Counted from the first letter of the stretch, positions 1-8,421 are shown. The stretch: 64,000 nt of DNA from Ruminiclostridium sufflavum DSM 19573 (GCF_003208175.1 NZ_QKMR01000012.1:82150-146149); one strand, 5' to 3'. Made by a program: numbers and translations. Notes: generated by a model not told the origin, from the sequence alone.

Positions 1-246
1 TTGGATTTGGAAACAGTTATAATCGCAATAGGGCAATCGCCTAATCCTCTTATTTCAAAAACAACTCCGGGTCTTGATATCCAGTCTTGGGGAGGCATAA
101 TAGTGGAAGAAGAGACGGGCGCAACAAGCAAAAGCGGGGTATATGCCGGAGGAGATGCGGTAACAGGCGCAGCAACTGTTATTTTGGCAATGGGAGCAGG
201 CAAGAAGGCGGCTGAGTCTATTCATAAGCTGTTGTCGGAGGCTTAG
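1..246 (+). CDS. C-terminal end of an NfnB/GltA-type FAD-NAD(P) oxidoreductase (cut by window edge)
   Basis: Only the last 81 codons are present and the frame is open to base 1, so the gene starts upstream. The residues TVIIAIGQSPNP, GGIIVEEETGATSKSGVYAGGD and GAATVILAMGAGKKAA form the C-terminal FAD/NAD-binding lobe of the family that includes the small subunit of NADPH glutamate synthase and NfnB, the NADP-binding subunit of the ferredoxin:NADP oxidoreductase. In clostridia such genes usually sit after an FAD/2Fe-2S partner (NfnA/SudB type). That partner cannot be seen here, so glutamate synthase versus NfnB is undecided. A hairpin follows the stop codon. Confidence 0.8.
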   Translation: MDLETVIIAIGQSPNPLISKTTPGLDIQSWGGIIVEEETGATSKSGVYAGGDAVTGAATVILAMGAGKKAAESIHKLLSEA

Positions 247-308
247 CAGTAATTTACCAATATTTCTTACGTAAAAGATACACTAGTGCTTAAAATTATA
301 AAAAAGAT

Positions 309-357
309 ATCCTCATTTGTTAGAGTTGTGTTCAAAAAGATTCTAATAAATGAGGAT
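309..357 (+). terminator. Hairpin after the flavoprotein gene
   Basis: A 16-base arm beginning ATCCTCATTTGTTAGA (309-324) pairs with TCTAATAAATGAGGAT (342-357) with one G-T pair, followed by TTTCCTTTC. It lies 60 bases after the stop codon at 246 and probably ends that transcript. The U tract is weak. Between here and the promoter at 648 I see only AT-rich sequence with no gene. Confidence 0.55.
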
Positions 358-647
358 TTCCTTTCTGTAAACATAATTTTTTGCGATTGTCCCAATATAT
401 ATCTGCTGGTTAAATTATTAGATAATGATTGTAATAGAATTATAATTCAGGATTAAATCCTTGTTTTCAATCTATCTTGGTTGATGGTAGTAAAGAGCCG
501 TTTGCTGCTTAATAATTGTTAGTTATTTAAAAATTTACAAAAGTATATCCAATATAAAACAGATATTTTTTTCAATCATTTCCAAAAAAGTAGTAATAGA
601 TGGCTTAAAATATTTAATAGTTGGAGCTAATAGTTAAATATTATTAT

Positions 648-676
648 TTGACATAAGTATACAAAGATATTATGAT
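648..676 (+). promoter_or_regulatory. Sigma-A-like promoter of the exported-protein cassette
   Basis: TTGACA (648-653), a 17-base spacer, then TATGAT (671-676). It predicts a start near 683 and an untranslated leader of about 90 bases before the gene at 776. It is the only good promoter between 250 and 3000, so it would serve the whole three-gene cassette. Confidence 0.65.
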
Positions 677-775
677 ATAATAAATAACATATTTGTTAAA
701 ACATAACATTTATGTATTGCTATTTGCATGCAAAGTTAAGTAAAACCAAAAAATTAGATGGAAGGAAATAAAAAA

Positions 776-1234
776 ATGAAAAAAGTAAAAGTGATTTGTC
801 TATCTATAGGCATGTTTCTATTAGTTAGTACTATGCTGTTTTCTGTCGCGTATGCAACAGAAAGTGAGGATTTAGATGTACATGGACTGATAATGGGAAA
901 TGAATCCGCTGATGAAATGGATTCAATTGGAGTCTGGGGAGAAAGTGATATAGATTTAGTACCAATAGGTAATCTTATTTGTGATGCTGATTGGACAATT
1001 ACTTGTACAGTTGGATATTGGGTAACATCAGCAAATGTGGTGATTGCTTGGAATGATGGACCGATTCAAAAAGACAAAATAACAAATGGACGTACTCCTG
1101 TAGCATATGGCAGTGTTCAAAGAAGTTTTGGAAGTTCTAGAGTAGTTACGGCTACATTAACAGGTACTTGCCTATTGGAATGGGAATATACAGGAGTTTT
1201 GACACCAGTATCTGAGTCTACATATGTATTTTAA
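776..1234 (+). CDS. Exported protein of unknown function
   Basis: 152 residues. The ATG at 776 is preferred over the one at 758 because GGAAGGAAA (760-768) lies directly between them as ribosome site. The N-terminus is a clear signal peptide: KKVK, a hydrophobic run (VICLSIGMFLLVSTMLFSV) and a likely cleavage after AYA. The mature part is short and acidic at first (SESADEMDSIG-like stretch), then rich in Thr, Val and Trp with two cysteines (ICDADWTITC) that could pair. This suggests a small beta-rich secreted domain. I recognise no family. It heads a cassette with a membrane protein and a cytosolic protein, and a hairpin after the stop would give it extra transcript. Confidence 0.75.
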   Translation: MKKVKVICLSIGMFLLVSTMLFSVAYATESEDLDVHGLIMGNESADEMDSIGVWGESDIDLVPIGNLICDADWTITCTVGYWVTSANVVIAWNDGPIQKDKITNGRTPVAYGSVQRSFGSSRVVTATLTGTCLLEWEYTGVLTPVSESTYVF

Positions 1235-1251
1235 AAAGTAAAACAAATAGA

Positions 1252-1290
1252 ATCCTTCTATAGATAATATAGGTTCTATAGAAGGATCTT
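1252..1290 (+). terminator. Hairpin between exported protein and membrane protein
   Basis: ATCCTTCTATAG (1252-1263) pairs perfectly with CTATAGAAGGAT (1276-1287), followed by CTTTG. The U run is short, so partial readthrough into the gene at 1310 is likely. This would give more of the first gene's product than of the next two. Confidence 0.6.
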
Positions 1291-1309
1291 TGAAAAAAGG
1301 ATTTAAATT

Positions 1310-2155
1310 ATGATAAAAAAACAGAAATTATATTACAAGCATTACATAATATTATTTTCTTTTCTATTTTTTATAGGAATGATTATCTCAGTTTTACTTG
1401 CTAAAGAAACAGCATATAAAATATTGTCATCTTCATATGCCGATATAAATGTGTTCTATTGGCTAAATCCTAAATTTTGTGTTATTCAAACTGGTAATTT
1501 TATACTGCTCAAAGGTGGTATTTTTTCTTCTATATTCGGTATTGTTCTACCTGAAAGTAAACAAAGCAATATATTATTACAGATTTTAAGTATATTAAAA
1601 AAACTTGTAATGGGAACAGGTGCTTTTTTACTTACATCAATATTCACCTTATATTTTTTGGAAAAAATACTTATACCTGTTAGTCCTAAACAGAATATAA
1701 ATATAAATATCTTAATATATTCAGTTAAAATGTTTATAGCTGTATATATTTTTTTGATATTTTGGGCGATTATTGGACATGGAATAAAATTAACTTTTTG
1801 TAAGATTCCAATTGCATTAATTATTGGGATATCAGTTCAATTTTTAGAGATTTATGGTATTTTTTACTATTTACATTCACCATTTTTAAAATATTTACCT
1901 ACAGCATTAAGCAGGCAGATAGTAGTATACCAATTTCCGTGTTGGGAATACGGTTCATGGGCAAATGTAAAATCTGCCTTTCCTTTTGCTAGTTCTCCTA
2001 TTATAATTGATAAGTATTATCAATTTGTAAAAGTAAGTTATGTTTGGATATTTTGTTTTTTAACATGGTATGTCCTTTTAGTTTACATTAAGCCATTTTT
2101 AAAATATATAACTAACAATTCAAGTAAAAATGAAGTTTATGATATAATAAAATAG
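1310..2155 (+). CDS. Polytopic membrane protein, unknown
   Basis: 281 residues with about six hydrophobic segments, near residues 11-30, 65-80, 95-117, 132-155, 160-182 and 242-262, and a basic N-terminus (MIKKQKLYYKHY). The layout resembles a small ABC-2-type permease or an immunity/accessory membrane protein, but I find no diagnostic motif and there is no ATPase gene beside it. The coding sequence is strikingly AT-rich and uses AT-ending codons more than genes after 3 kb, which suggests transfer. It follows the exported-protein gene after a hairpin and precedes the cytosolic gene at 2181 by 25 bases, so the three are probably one unit. Confidence 0.65.
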   Translation: MIKKQKLYYKHYIILFSFLFFIGMIISVLLAKETAYKILSSSYADINVFYWLNPKFCVIQTGNFILLKGGIFSSIFGIVLPESKQSNILLQILSILKKLVMGTGAFLLTSIFTLYFLEKILIPVSPKQNININILIYSVKMFIAVYIFLIFWAIIGHGIKLTFCKIPIALIIGISVQFLEIYGIFYYLHSPFLKYLPTALSRQIVVYQFPCWEYGSWANVKSAFPFASSPIIIDKYYQFVKVSYVWIFCFLTWYVLLVYIKPFLKYITNNSSKNEVYDIIK

Positions 2156-2180
2156 TATTATTGTGAAAAGAGGGAAAACA

Positions 2181-2972
2181 TTGATTGTAAAATTTGAAAA
2201 CAAAAGGCTTCCTAATTCAAAGAGTGAACCAAATCCGCAGAATTATAGTAATTTAAAATGTAAGCATATAAATTATTTAAATTTTCATCCCCAAATAGAT
2301 CCCAAGGCAGTCATATGTTCAAATAGTGAAATACAATTTTTGGCTTCTATATTATATTGTTACAATGAAAGTTCACTCCGAATTCAATATACACCGCCTG
2401 CCAATTTAGTTAATATAGAAGTTTTAACTCTACCTACAGTGCAAGCTTTAACAAGTACGTTTAAAGAGGTTACAGTATTAACAGATGGTGAGAGAATATT
2501 GCAATTTTATTTAAAAGGACTTTTAAATGAATGTGAAGAGGTTTTTTCTAGGTTATGGAATACTTGTTCAATAGATAAATCTATAATAAGTTGTTTTAGA
2601 GAAAAAAATTCGTTGGACATTATATCTCCTATTATTCCTCCTATAACTTATGAATTATTGGGTGATAACTCTGTTTTGGATGAAAAGCTGATGCCTTCAT
2701 GTATATTAAATAATACATTTTTATCATTTTTGTTAACCCAATGTATACGAAATGATATGTTCTTAACAATACCGATAAAAGGATGGAAATTAGAGGAGAT
2801 AGAAAGCTGCAAATATTTTTGTATGTTACCTTATATATTTAAAAATGTATGGTTCTGTGGCTTTGGAGATACTTGGATAAGCGACAGGCTTATTGTTTAC
2901 CAACCTTATAAAAGCATTATATCTGAATTTTTACATTTATATAGAAGCTGTAATGTTGAAAGCAACGTATAA
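2181..2972 (+). CDS. Cytosolic protein of unknown function
   Basis: 263 residues if it starts at the TTG at 2181, which has AGAGGG (2169-2174) six bases upstream. The frame can be extended to a GTG at 2163, but that codon has no ribosome site. There is no signal peptide and no membrane segment. The protein has alternating hydrophobic strands, several scattered cysteines, and a C-terminus rich in aromatic residues (VWFCGFGDTWISDR). I recognise no domain and no catalytic motif. It is AT-rich like its two neighbours and is the last gene of the cassette. A regulatory or processing partner of the exported and membrane proteins is possible, but nothing in the sequence shows it. Confidence 0.6.
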   Translation: MIVKFENKRLPNSKSEPNPQNYSNLKCKHINYLNFHPQIDPKAVICSNSEIQFLASILYCYNESSLRIQYTPPANLVNIEVLTLPTVQALTSTFKEVTVLTDGERILQFYLKGLLNECEEVFSRLWNTCSIDKSIISCFREKNSLDIISPIIPPITYELLGDNSVLDEKLMPSCILNNTFLSFLLTQCIRNDMFLTIPIKGWKLEEIESCKYFCMLPYIFKNVWFCGFGDTWISDRLIVYQPYKSIISEFLHLYRSCNVESNV

Positions 2973-3030
2973 TAAATAAAGGATAGTTTTAAAGCTTATA
3001 TGCATAAGGCAAGCACTTTTTATATTTGAG

Positions 3031-3131
3031 GATTCCATCGTGTAATGTATATTCGTATTCAGCTGATATAAAAAACAGTTAATTTTTTCATGATAAAAAT
3101 GTATAATATTAGTTGTATGAACGATGGAATC
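3031..3131. repeat. Spaced 11-bp inverted repeat
   Basis: GATTCCATCGT (3031-3041) is repeated in inverted order as ACGATGGAATC (3121-3131), followed by GATTTTTATG. The 79-base interior is AT-rich. This could be a small element with terminal inverted repeats or a long-looped terminator after the cassette. No second copy is seen in the window. Confidence 0.35.
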
Positions 3132-3174
3132 GATTTTTATGATTTCAAATATGATATTGTAATTGGAGGTAAGC

Positions 3175-3606
3175 ATGAAAACATGGGTTTTATACTACAG
3201 CAGGGGCGGAAATACGAAAAAAATCGCCGAGGCAATGGCAGAGGAGCTGGAAGTGCCAAAGGCTGAACAGGTACCGCCCGCATATCCCCCGGAAAATGTA
3301 CAGCTGCTTTTCCTGGGAACAGGTATATATGCCGGAAAGCCGGACTCTAAAATGGTTGAGTTTATAAGAACCTTAAATACAGACAGGGTTAAAAATGCGG
3401 CTGTATTCGGTACAAACGGCGGTCAGGATACTGCAATAGAAACGGTTAAGTCTTTATTGAGGGAAAAGGGAATTAATGTTATTGATGAGACCTTTTCATG
3501 CAAAGGGAAATACTTCCTGTTCATTAACAGAAACAAGCCGGACAGTGAAGATTTAAAAGCGGCAAAGGTATTTGCAAGGAAAGTATATGACAGCCTCAAG
3601 GCATAA
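3175..3606 (+). CDS. Flavodoxin family protein
   Basis: 143 residues starting at the ATG at 3175, with GGAGG (3165-3169) five bases before it. An upstream TTG at 3163 lies before that site and is rejected. The N-terminus VLYYSRGGNTKKIAEAMAEE is the phosphate-binding loop of flavodoxins (S/T-x-G-N-T-xx-A), and LLFLGTGIYAGKPDSKM and AAVFGTNGGQDTA are the next two nucleotide-contacting loops. It carries FMN and moves electrons in the cytosol. The partner enzyme is not evident. It is a single gene that converges on the minus-strand gene ending at 3680. Confidence 0.85.
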   Translation: MKTWVLYYSRGGNTKKIAEAMAEELEVPKAEQVPPAYPPENVQLLFLGTGIYAGKPDSKMVEFIRTLNTDRVKNAAVFGTNGGQDTAIETVKSLLREKGINVIDETFSCKGKYFLFINRNKPDSEDLKAAKVFARKVYDSLKA

Positions 3607-3639
3607 GGGATAAGCAAGGCAGCTCGGAAGTATTTTACA

Positions 3640-3681
3640 GGAGTTCTGAGGCTTTGCAGCATCAGAACTCCGCTTGCTTTT
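3640..3681. terminator. Terminator shared by convergent genes
   Basis: GGAGTTCTGA (3640-3649) pairs with TCAGAACTCC (3662-3671), followed by GCTTGCTTTT on the plus strand. An outer AAGCAAG / CTTGCTT pair lengthens the stem. It sits between the flavodoxin stop and the stop of the minus-strand gene at 3680, so it can end both transcripts. Confidence 0.7.
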
Positions 3682-4675
3682 AAGAATTTTGACGGTTTAC
3701 CTCTATTTCAACGGGTATCCAATTGCCGTCCTCCTTGACCAGTGAATTGATAAGAAGATCAGTGCCATTTACAAGCTTTGCAAATTCAAACATATATTTT
3801 CTCTTGTCAACGCCGTCAACAATTATTTTTTTCTTATAATCATTCTGCTCGGGAGCGTACTGCTTCATAACTAAACCGCACCAGTTTCCGTACACGATTT
3901 CCACATACATTTCAGCATTGTGTATCCAGCCGTGGTAAGCTGCAAAAAAGAAATCCTCGGGAATCAAGTATAAAGAATCAATATAGAATAATTCATTTGT
4001 CTTGGTGAGAATAAGCTCACCTGTGTAATAATTGAAGGTAGTAACTCCGACACTGCTGCCTTCCAGTATTTCCAGCTCTATGAAGTACTTATACTCATTT
4101 TCGGTTTTGGTGATAATGGGTAGTATATTAAGTAAATTAATATGCCCTATCCCTTCAAAGGAGGTTAAATACTCGTTATAGGGCATGGACTTCTTGTTGC
4201 TTTCTGATAAAAAGCTGTATGCTATGGGGTATGGAACCTTGGAATAGCCTACATCACCGCTTCCTCCGCTCTTTTTTTCCGTAAGGTTGGAGGCTTGCTG
4301 CAAAACACTGAAATAATTAATTATTGTATTTACGGGAGTATCCATCAGTGAAGCAGGTATATTGCCGTCTGCAAATGTCTGGGAGAAGCTTTCAAAATCA
4401 AGAAAATTGCTGTTTATGGCAGAAAGTCTTGAAGGTCTGAAAAAAATTTCATTCCGGTTGGACCTTTTTTTATTTATAATTGAAATTGTCTGTCTTGACA
4501 GGCTTTCATCAAATATTTCCGTGCCGGTGATTTCGGCTGCTTGCTTGAGATATCCGCCGGATAAACAGGTTTTAGAGGCTTGCTGCTCGCTGCCTACCCG
4601 TATGCATATGGCACATATGGAAAAGGTTATCAACAGCAGAAAGATGATAATAAGCTTTTTTGTATTATTCTGCAT
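3680..4675 (-). CDS. Exported or membrane-anchored protein, unknown
   Basis: 331 residues. After MQNNTKK comes one hydrophobic segment (LIIIFLLLITFSICAICI), which acts as a signal peptide or N-terminal anchor. The remainder is soluble and extracellular, with no recognised domain. The C-terminal half reads as alternating strands with repeated aromatic residues (YKYFIELEILEGSSVGVTTF; YVEIVYGNWCGLVMKQY), as in sporulation- or envelope-associated clostridial proteins of unknown role. The ribosome site is weak. It overlaps the small upstream ORF at 4665 by 11 bases and may be translationally coupled to it. Confidence 0.6.
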   Translation of the reverse strand: MQNNTKKLIIIFLLLITFSICAICIRVGSEQQASKTCLSGGYLKQAAEITGTEIFDESLSRQTISIINKKRSNRNEIFFRPSRLSAINSNFLDFESFSQTFADGNIPASLMDTPVNTIINYFSVLQQASNLTEKKSGGSGDVGYSKVPYPIAYSFLSESNKKSMPYNEYLTSFEGIGHINLLNILPIITKTENEYKYFIELEILEGSSVGVTTFNYYTGELILTKTNELFYIDSLYLIPEDFFFAAYHGWIHNAEMYVEIVYGNWCGLVMKQYAPEQNDYKKKIIVDGVDKRKYMFEFAKLVNGTDLLINSLVKEDGNWIPVEIEVNRQNS

Positions 4676-4862
4676 AATTAATTATGCCCAGACCTGCTTC
4701 AGCATAAAGCTGTATCAAGCATCGGTATGGACTGAATCCCTCCTTTGGAAGATTATGATATAGTGAAAAATTCGGAGTATTCCCACAGCTTTGTTCGTTA
4801 AATCCTTGCGGGAGGCTGGCATAATAAGTTGCTGTATTTTCTTCTGTTAGATATATATTCAT
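4665..4862 (-). CDS. Possible short ORF upstream of the anchored protein
   Basis: 65 codons, no recognised family and no convincing ribosome site before its ATG. It is listed because it overlaps the start of the following gene by 11 bases in the same direction, an arrangement typical of coupled genes. Its composition (MNIYLTEENTATYYASLPQG then a Pro/Tyr-rich tail) does not settle whether it is expressed. Confidence 0.3.
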   Translation of the reverse strand: MNIYLTEENTATYYASLPQGFNEQSCGNTPNFSLYHNLPKEGFSPYRCLIQLYAEAGLGIINYAE

Positions 4863-4941
4863 AAGAAATTGATATTATCTCAAAATAGCATAAAATATTG
4901 AGCTGATTAATGCCGAAGCAAGTGAAAGGTAAGCCTGTATG

Positions 4942-4981
4942 TATAAAAACAGCCGTATTAGGATATACGCTAATATGGCTG
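4942..4981 (-). terminator. Terminator of the AI-2E-family gene
   Basis: On the minus strand CAGCCATATTAG (4970-4981) pairs with the complement of 4950-4961, one G-T pair included. It is followed by GTTTTTATAC (4941-4950). It stands 44 bases past the stop of the gene at 5025. Confidence 0.7.
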
Positions 4982-5024
4982 CTAGGGTGCTTAAAATATT
5001 ATTTTATGGATTAATATACAGCGG

Positions 5025-6257
5025 TTATTTTTTCTTTCTAAGATTTATAAAGTAAACTTTTAAGGACTTCTTTTTTGGGGGCTCCTGAGGCGGCTTATCA
5101 AAAGCCAAGGTTTTTGCATATTCAGGATAGTACATATCAACCACATTTTTAATTGTTACCTTTATGGCGGAATAAAGAGGTATAACTACAAGTAATCCAA
5201 TAAAGCCCAATATGGGAATTATGCCCATTAACAATAAGATAACCGTTAAAGGATGTATATCCATGCTCTTTTTCATAACCTGAGGAGAAATAAAGTTATT
5301 GTCTATTTGCTGTACGGCGAGCATTACTATAAATACCTTGAGAGCCATAAAAGGGTCTCCGCTTGCAAAGGATAAGAGTACAGCAGGAATTATACCGAGC
5401 CAAGGACCGAAAAACGGGATTATACAAGTAAGCATTGCAAATATAGCTAAAATCAGAGAATATTTAAGTCCAATGATTAAATAGCCTAAAAACATAAATA
5501 TACCAATAAGAAAAGCAACCAGAAGCTGGCCTGCAATATAGTTAGACAACACTAAATCAATATCGGACAGTATTTTGCCGGCATTTTTTTTATGTGCCAA
5601 AGGGACAAATCTTACAGCAGACGGCAGAAATTTGTCGCTGTCAATGAGGAAGTAAAATAAAACAATGGGTATAATAATAATAATAGATCCAATGTTTGTA
5701 ATTGCGCTAATAAAATTGATAGTTCCGGTTCCGAGGCTTTTGGTGATGTTGCCTGCCAATTCGGATATTTTATCGGTCAAATTCAGGCTCTGTATTTCGG
5801 GGATACTGAAATAGCTCAGGAAATTACTGTCTAAAAGGCTGTTAATCGTACTTTGAGCTTTTGAATATATATATGGCAGGCTTTGCCTGAATTCTGTAAA
5901 CTGAGTTCCTATAACAGAGCCGGTATAGGTAATAAATACCGTTAAAGCAAAAAGAACAATCACAAAAGACAGCAGTGCGGAGAATACGCGGGGAAGCCTG
6001 CATCTTTCCAGCAGCCTTACAAGAGGCCTTAAGACATAGTAGAGTATGCCTCCGAACAGCAGAGGGAAAATTATAGAGTAAACAAAGCTTCTGAAAGGAT
6101 CAATAAAGAATTCTATCTTTCCGAACATAAATATTATCAGCAAACCCAGTAAAAGATAACAGCCATATCTGAAAAACTTGCTTTTGAATAAACTGTAAGA
6201 GCCTGCATCTTTTTTGCTTGCATTGGTACCCATATTGTTATTGCTGTTATTTTCCAT
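5025..6257 (-). CDS. AI-2E / PerM family transporter (UPF0118), first copy
   Basis: 410 residues. The start is set at the ATG at 6257 because the ribosome site GAGGTG lies between it and an earlier ATG at 6272. About eight membrane segments: two N-terminal, a long soluble stretch at residues 95-200, then a cluster of helices. The C-terminal block with QQIDNNFISPQVM and LVVIPLYSAIKV is diagnostic of the family. Members include the autoinducer-2 exporter TqsA and sodium/proton antiporters, so the substrate cannot be inferred. The tail is basic (PPQEPPKKKSLK). A paralogue is at 27946. Confidence 0.85.
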   Translation of the reverse strand: MENNSNNNMGTNASKKDAGSYSLFKSKFFRYGCYLLLGLLIIFMFGKIEFFIDPFRSFVYSIIFPLLFGGILYYVLRPLVRLLERCRLPRVFSALLSFVIVLFALTVFITYTGSVIGTQFTEFRQSLPYIYSKAQSTINSLLDSNFLSYFSIPEIQSLNLTDKISELAGNITKSLGTGTINFISAITNIGSIIIIIPIVLFYFLIDSDKFLPSAVRFVPLAHKKNAGKILSDIDLVLSNYIAGQLLVAFLIGIFMFLGYLIIGLKYSLILAIFAMLTCIIPFFGPWLGIIPAVLLSFASGDPFMALKVFIVMLAVQQIDNNFISPQVMKKSMDIHPLTVILLLMGIIPILGFIGLLVVIPLYSAIKVTIKNVVDMYYPEYAKTLAFDKPPQEPPKKKSLKVYFINLRKKK

Positions 6258-6300
6258 ATACACCTCATTCAAATTAAAATTAATTTAAAAATTTTATCAG

Positions 6301-6344
6301 GGTTAATTACTTTACTATATGCGTTCATGGGTTAGTAATTGACC
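6301..6344. repeat. Dispersed palindromic repeat, short copy (copy K)
   Basis: GGTTAATTAC (6301-6310) faces GTAATTGACC (6335-6344). This matches the ends of the AGTCAATTAC / GTAATTGACT family described at 27371, but with GG/CC at the outer pair. It lies in the divergent region upstream of the gene at 5025-6257. Confidence 0.45.
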
Positions 6345-6545
6345 TGTTATACTAGATTATAATTTGTAATGGCAGAATATACAAGGGCTTATTGCCGTAT
6401 AGTACTGACAAATGCCAGTCACATGCATCTTATTTTATAAAAATTATGGGGAATACTAATTGCGGAATATGATTAACAGCCTTATTTAATATATTATGAA
6501 TCTATTTGGAAAAATGCATTTAATAATAGGGAAAGGGAAAAGCAA

Positions 6546-6917
6546 ATGGCGGTGTCCGGAAAAGCTGTAAAAATACTTAAATATATTGGCATAGGCTTGG
6601 CGGCAGGAGTGGCAAACGGACTTTTTGGCTCGGGCGGAGGTACAATTGCAGTTCCCGCGATGGTGTTCCTGCTGGGAGAGGAGGAGCACAAGGCGCATGC
6701 TACGGCCTTGCTTATAATATTGCCCTTGACGGCTGTAAGCACCTGCTTTTATTTGTCAAAAAGCTATGTTGACTGGAGTATAACATGGAAGGCTATGGCA
6801 GGCGGTGTAATAGGAGGAGGGATAGGAGCCTTTCTGCTGAATAAGTGTCCGTCGGTCTTGCTTAGAAAAATATTTGGAATATTTATGATAATTGCGGCTT
6901 TTAAAATGATTTTTTAA
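6546..6917 (+). CDS. TauE/SafE (TSUP) family transporter, first half
   Basis: 123 residues, about half the usual 250-residue TauE/SafE protein. The family signature GLAAGVANGLFGSGGGTIAVPA appears near residue 17, with about four membrane segments after it. These proteins export or import sulfite, sulfoacetate or other organic anions. The ATG follows GGGAAAGGG. The next gene, 65 bases downstream, encodes the other half with its own copy of the same signature. The family is built from two repeated halves, so the pair probably assembles into one transporter. No sequencing frameshift is needed, since each half has its own start and ribosome site. Confidence 0.8.
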   Translation: MAVSGKAVKILKYIGIGLAAGVANGLFGSGGGTIAVPAMVFLLGEEEHKAHATALLIILPLTAVSTCFYLSKSYVDWSITWKAMAGGVIGGGIGAFLLNKCPSVLLRKIFGIFMIIAAFKMIF

Positions 6918-6982
6918 TAGTACGATAATTCAAAGACGGCAGGAAGAAGTAAAAGCCGTACGGGAAAGAGGGGATAATTAAG

Positions 6983-7351
6983 ATGATAGTTGTGCTGATT
7001 GGCTTGGCAGCAGGGATTGTAAGCGGAATGGGGATAGGAGGAGGTGCAATTCTCATACCGGCTCTTGTGTTTTTTGTAAAACCGGAGCAGCATGTGGCAC
7101 AGAGTGTAAATCTTTTGTTTTTCATACCGACGGCGGCAGTAGCCTTGATTATTCATATAAAGAATAAAAACGTGGATTTTAAAACGGGCATCCCCATATT
7201 GCTTTTTGGACTTGTTGGAGCAATTATCGGATCGTTAGTCTCTTTGTCGATGGATGGACACATACTTCGGAAAATTTTCGGAGTGTTTTTGCTTGCAATG
7301 GGGATATACGAAATTTTCAGCAAAGCCGGAAAAAAAGCGAACCGTAATTGA
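6983..7351 (+). CDS. TauE/SafE (TSUP) family transporter, second half
   Basis: 122 residues with the signature GLAAGIVSGMGIGGGAILIPA at the N-terminus and three further hydrophobic segments, ending in a basic tail (SKAGKKANRN). GAGGGG lies about ten bases before the ATG. It is homologous to the preceding half-gene at 6546, and a heterodimer of the two would recreate a normal eight-helix TSUP transporter. The last codons and the TGA stop (7349-7351) fall within a copy of the dispersed repeat (ACCGTAATTGACTTT), so the native C-terminus may have been replaced by insertion of that repeat. Confidence 0.8.
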   Translation: MIVVLIGLAAGIVSGMGIGGGAILIPALVFFVKPEQHVAQSVNLLFFIPTAAVALIIHIKNKNVDFKTGIPILLFGLVGAIIGSLVSLSMDGHILRKIFGVFLLAMGIYEIFSKAGKKANRN

Positions 7352-7354
7352 CTT
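7340..7354. repeat. Dispersed palindromic repeat, single end (copy L)
   Basis: AACCGTAATTGACTTT-like end, matching the outer end of copies at 27371 and 48441. The TGA stop of the half-transporter gene lies inside it. No opposite end is recognised nearby. Confidence 0.5.
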
Positions 7355-7451
7355 TTGGACAAAATTAAGACAAATTCAGGCAATATTTTAACCTGAAAAA
7401 ATTTTTCTGTATGTTATAATTAGGAAAAAAGCAAAGGGTGTGCAAAGATTT

Positions 7452-8396
7452 ATGGAGTTACGTGACATAAAGCTGCTGGCAGAAAAAATAAGGGGAAATG
7501 TATCCAGAGTTATTGTAGGCAAGGAAGATATTATAGATTTATCACTGATTTGTATTATTACCGGCGGGCATATGCTGCTTGAGGATGTGCCCGGTACAGG
7601 CAAGACTGTTTTTGCAAGGGCGCTGGCGGCCTCTGTTGATTGCAGCTTCCGCAGGATACAATTTACTCCTGATCTTCTTCCTTCGGATGTAACAGGTATA
7701 AATTTCTATAATCAGAAGGAAAACGAATTTACCTTCAGAGCCGGTCCGGTTTTCTCAAATATTTTACTGGCAGACGAAATAAATCGTGCGACTCCGCGTA
7801 CCCAGTCCGCAATGCTTGAATGCATGGAGGAGAGGCAGGTGACAATTGACGGAGAGACAAGGCTGCTTTCCGTGCCCTTTCTTGTTATCGCAACACAGAA
7901 CCCTGTGGAAATTCAAGGAACCTTCCCGTTGCCGGAGGCGCAATTGGACAGATTTCTGATTAAAACATCGATGGGGTATCCTGACAGCAAGGCAGAAATT
8001 GATATTCTAAAGAGATTTAAAGAGCATAATCCTCTCGCAGGTCTGAGTGCGGTTGTTTCTTCACAGGATATTGCGGAAGCATATAAAATATACTCCCGGG
8101 TCAGAGTGTCAGAGGATGTGTTTGTTTACATAGCAAAAATTGCGGAGGCGTCCAGAAAGCATTCCGGAGTACATTTGGGAATCAGTCCGAGAGGTTCGCA
8201 GGCTCTTTTGAAAACTGTACAGGTAAAGGCCTTGCTTGACGGAAGAAGCTTTGCAACGCCTGATGATGTCAAGGCCATGGCAGTTCCGGTTCTGGCCCAC
8301 AGAATAATTCCGTCGGGCCTTTCGGGACAAAATATAAATGCAGGTGAAAAAATTATAAAGGATATCCTTGCCCACACTGAGGTGCCGCTTGAATGA
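7452..8396 (+). CDS. MoxR-family AAA+ ATPase
   Basis: 314 residues from the ATG at 7452. A GTG at 7440 is also possible, but AAAGGG (7433-7438) abuts it too closely. Walker A is VPGTGKT around residue 46-52, Walker B is ILLADEINRATPRTQ around 105, and FLVIATQNPVEIQGTFPLPEAQLDRF is the MoxR sensor/arginine-finger block. MoxR proteins act as chaperones that mature or activate partner proteins containing von Willebrand-type domains. The following DUF58 gene is the usual partner, so this is an operon of 7452-10773. A TATAAT at 7415-7420 may be its -10, though no good -35 accompanies it. Confidence 0.92.
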   Translation: MELRDIKLLAEKIRGNVSRVIVGKEDIIDLSLICIITGGHMLLEDVPGTGKTVFARALAASVDCSFRRIQFTPDLLPSDVTGINFYNQKENEFTFRAGPVFSNILLADEINRATPRTQSAMLECMEERQVTIDGETRLLSVPFLVIATQNPVEIQGTFPLPEAQLDRFLIKTSMGYPDSKAEIDILKRFKEHNPLAGLSAVVSSQDIAEAYKIYSRVRVSEDVFVYIAKIAEASRKHSGVHLGISPRGSQALLKTVQVKALLDGRSFATPDDVKAMAVPVLAHRIIPSGLSGQNINAGEKIIKDILAHTEVPLE

Positions 8397-8421
8397 GAAC
8401 TAACCGCCACAAGGAGGAGAT

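Noticed and set aside
4362..4763. 133-codon plus-strand frame
   Set aside because: It is antisense to the anchored protein at 3680-4675 and has no ribosome site or family resemblance.
7415..7420. TATAAT ahead of the MoxR gene as a full promoter
   Set aside because: No acceptable -35 hexamer lies 16-18 bases upstream, so I mention it only in the gene entry.
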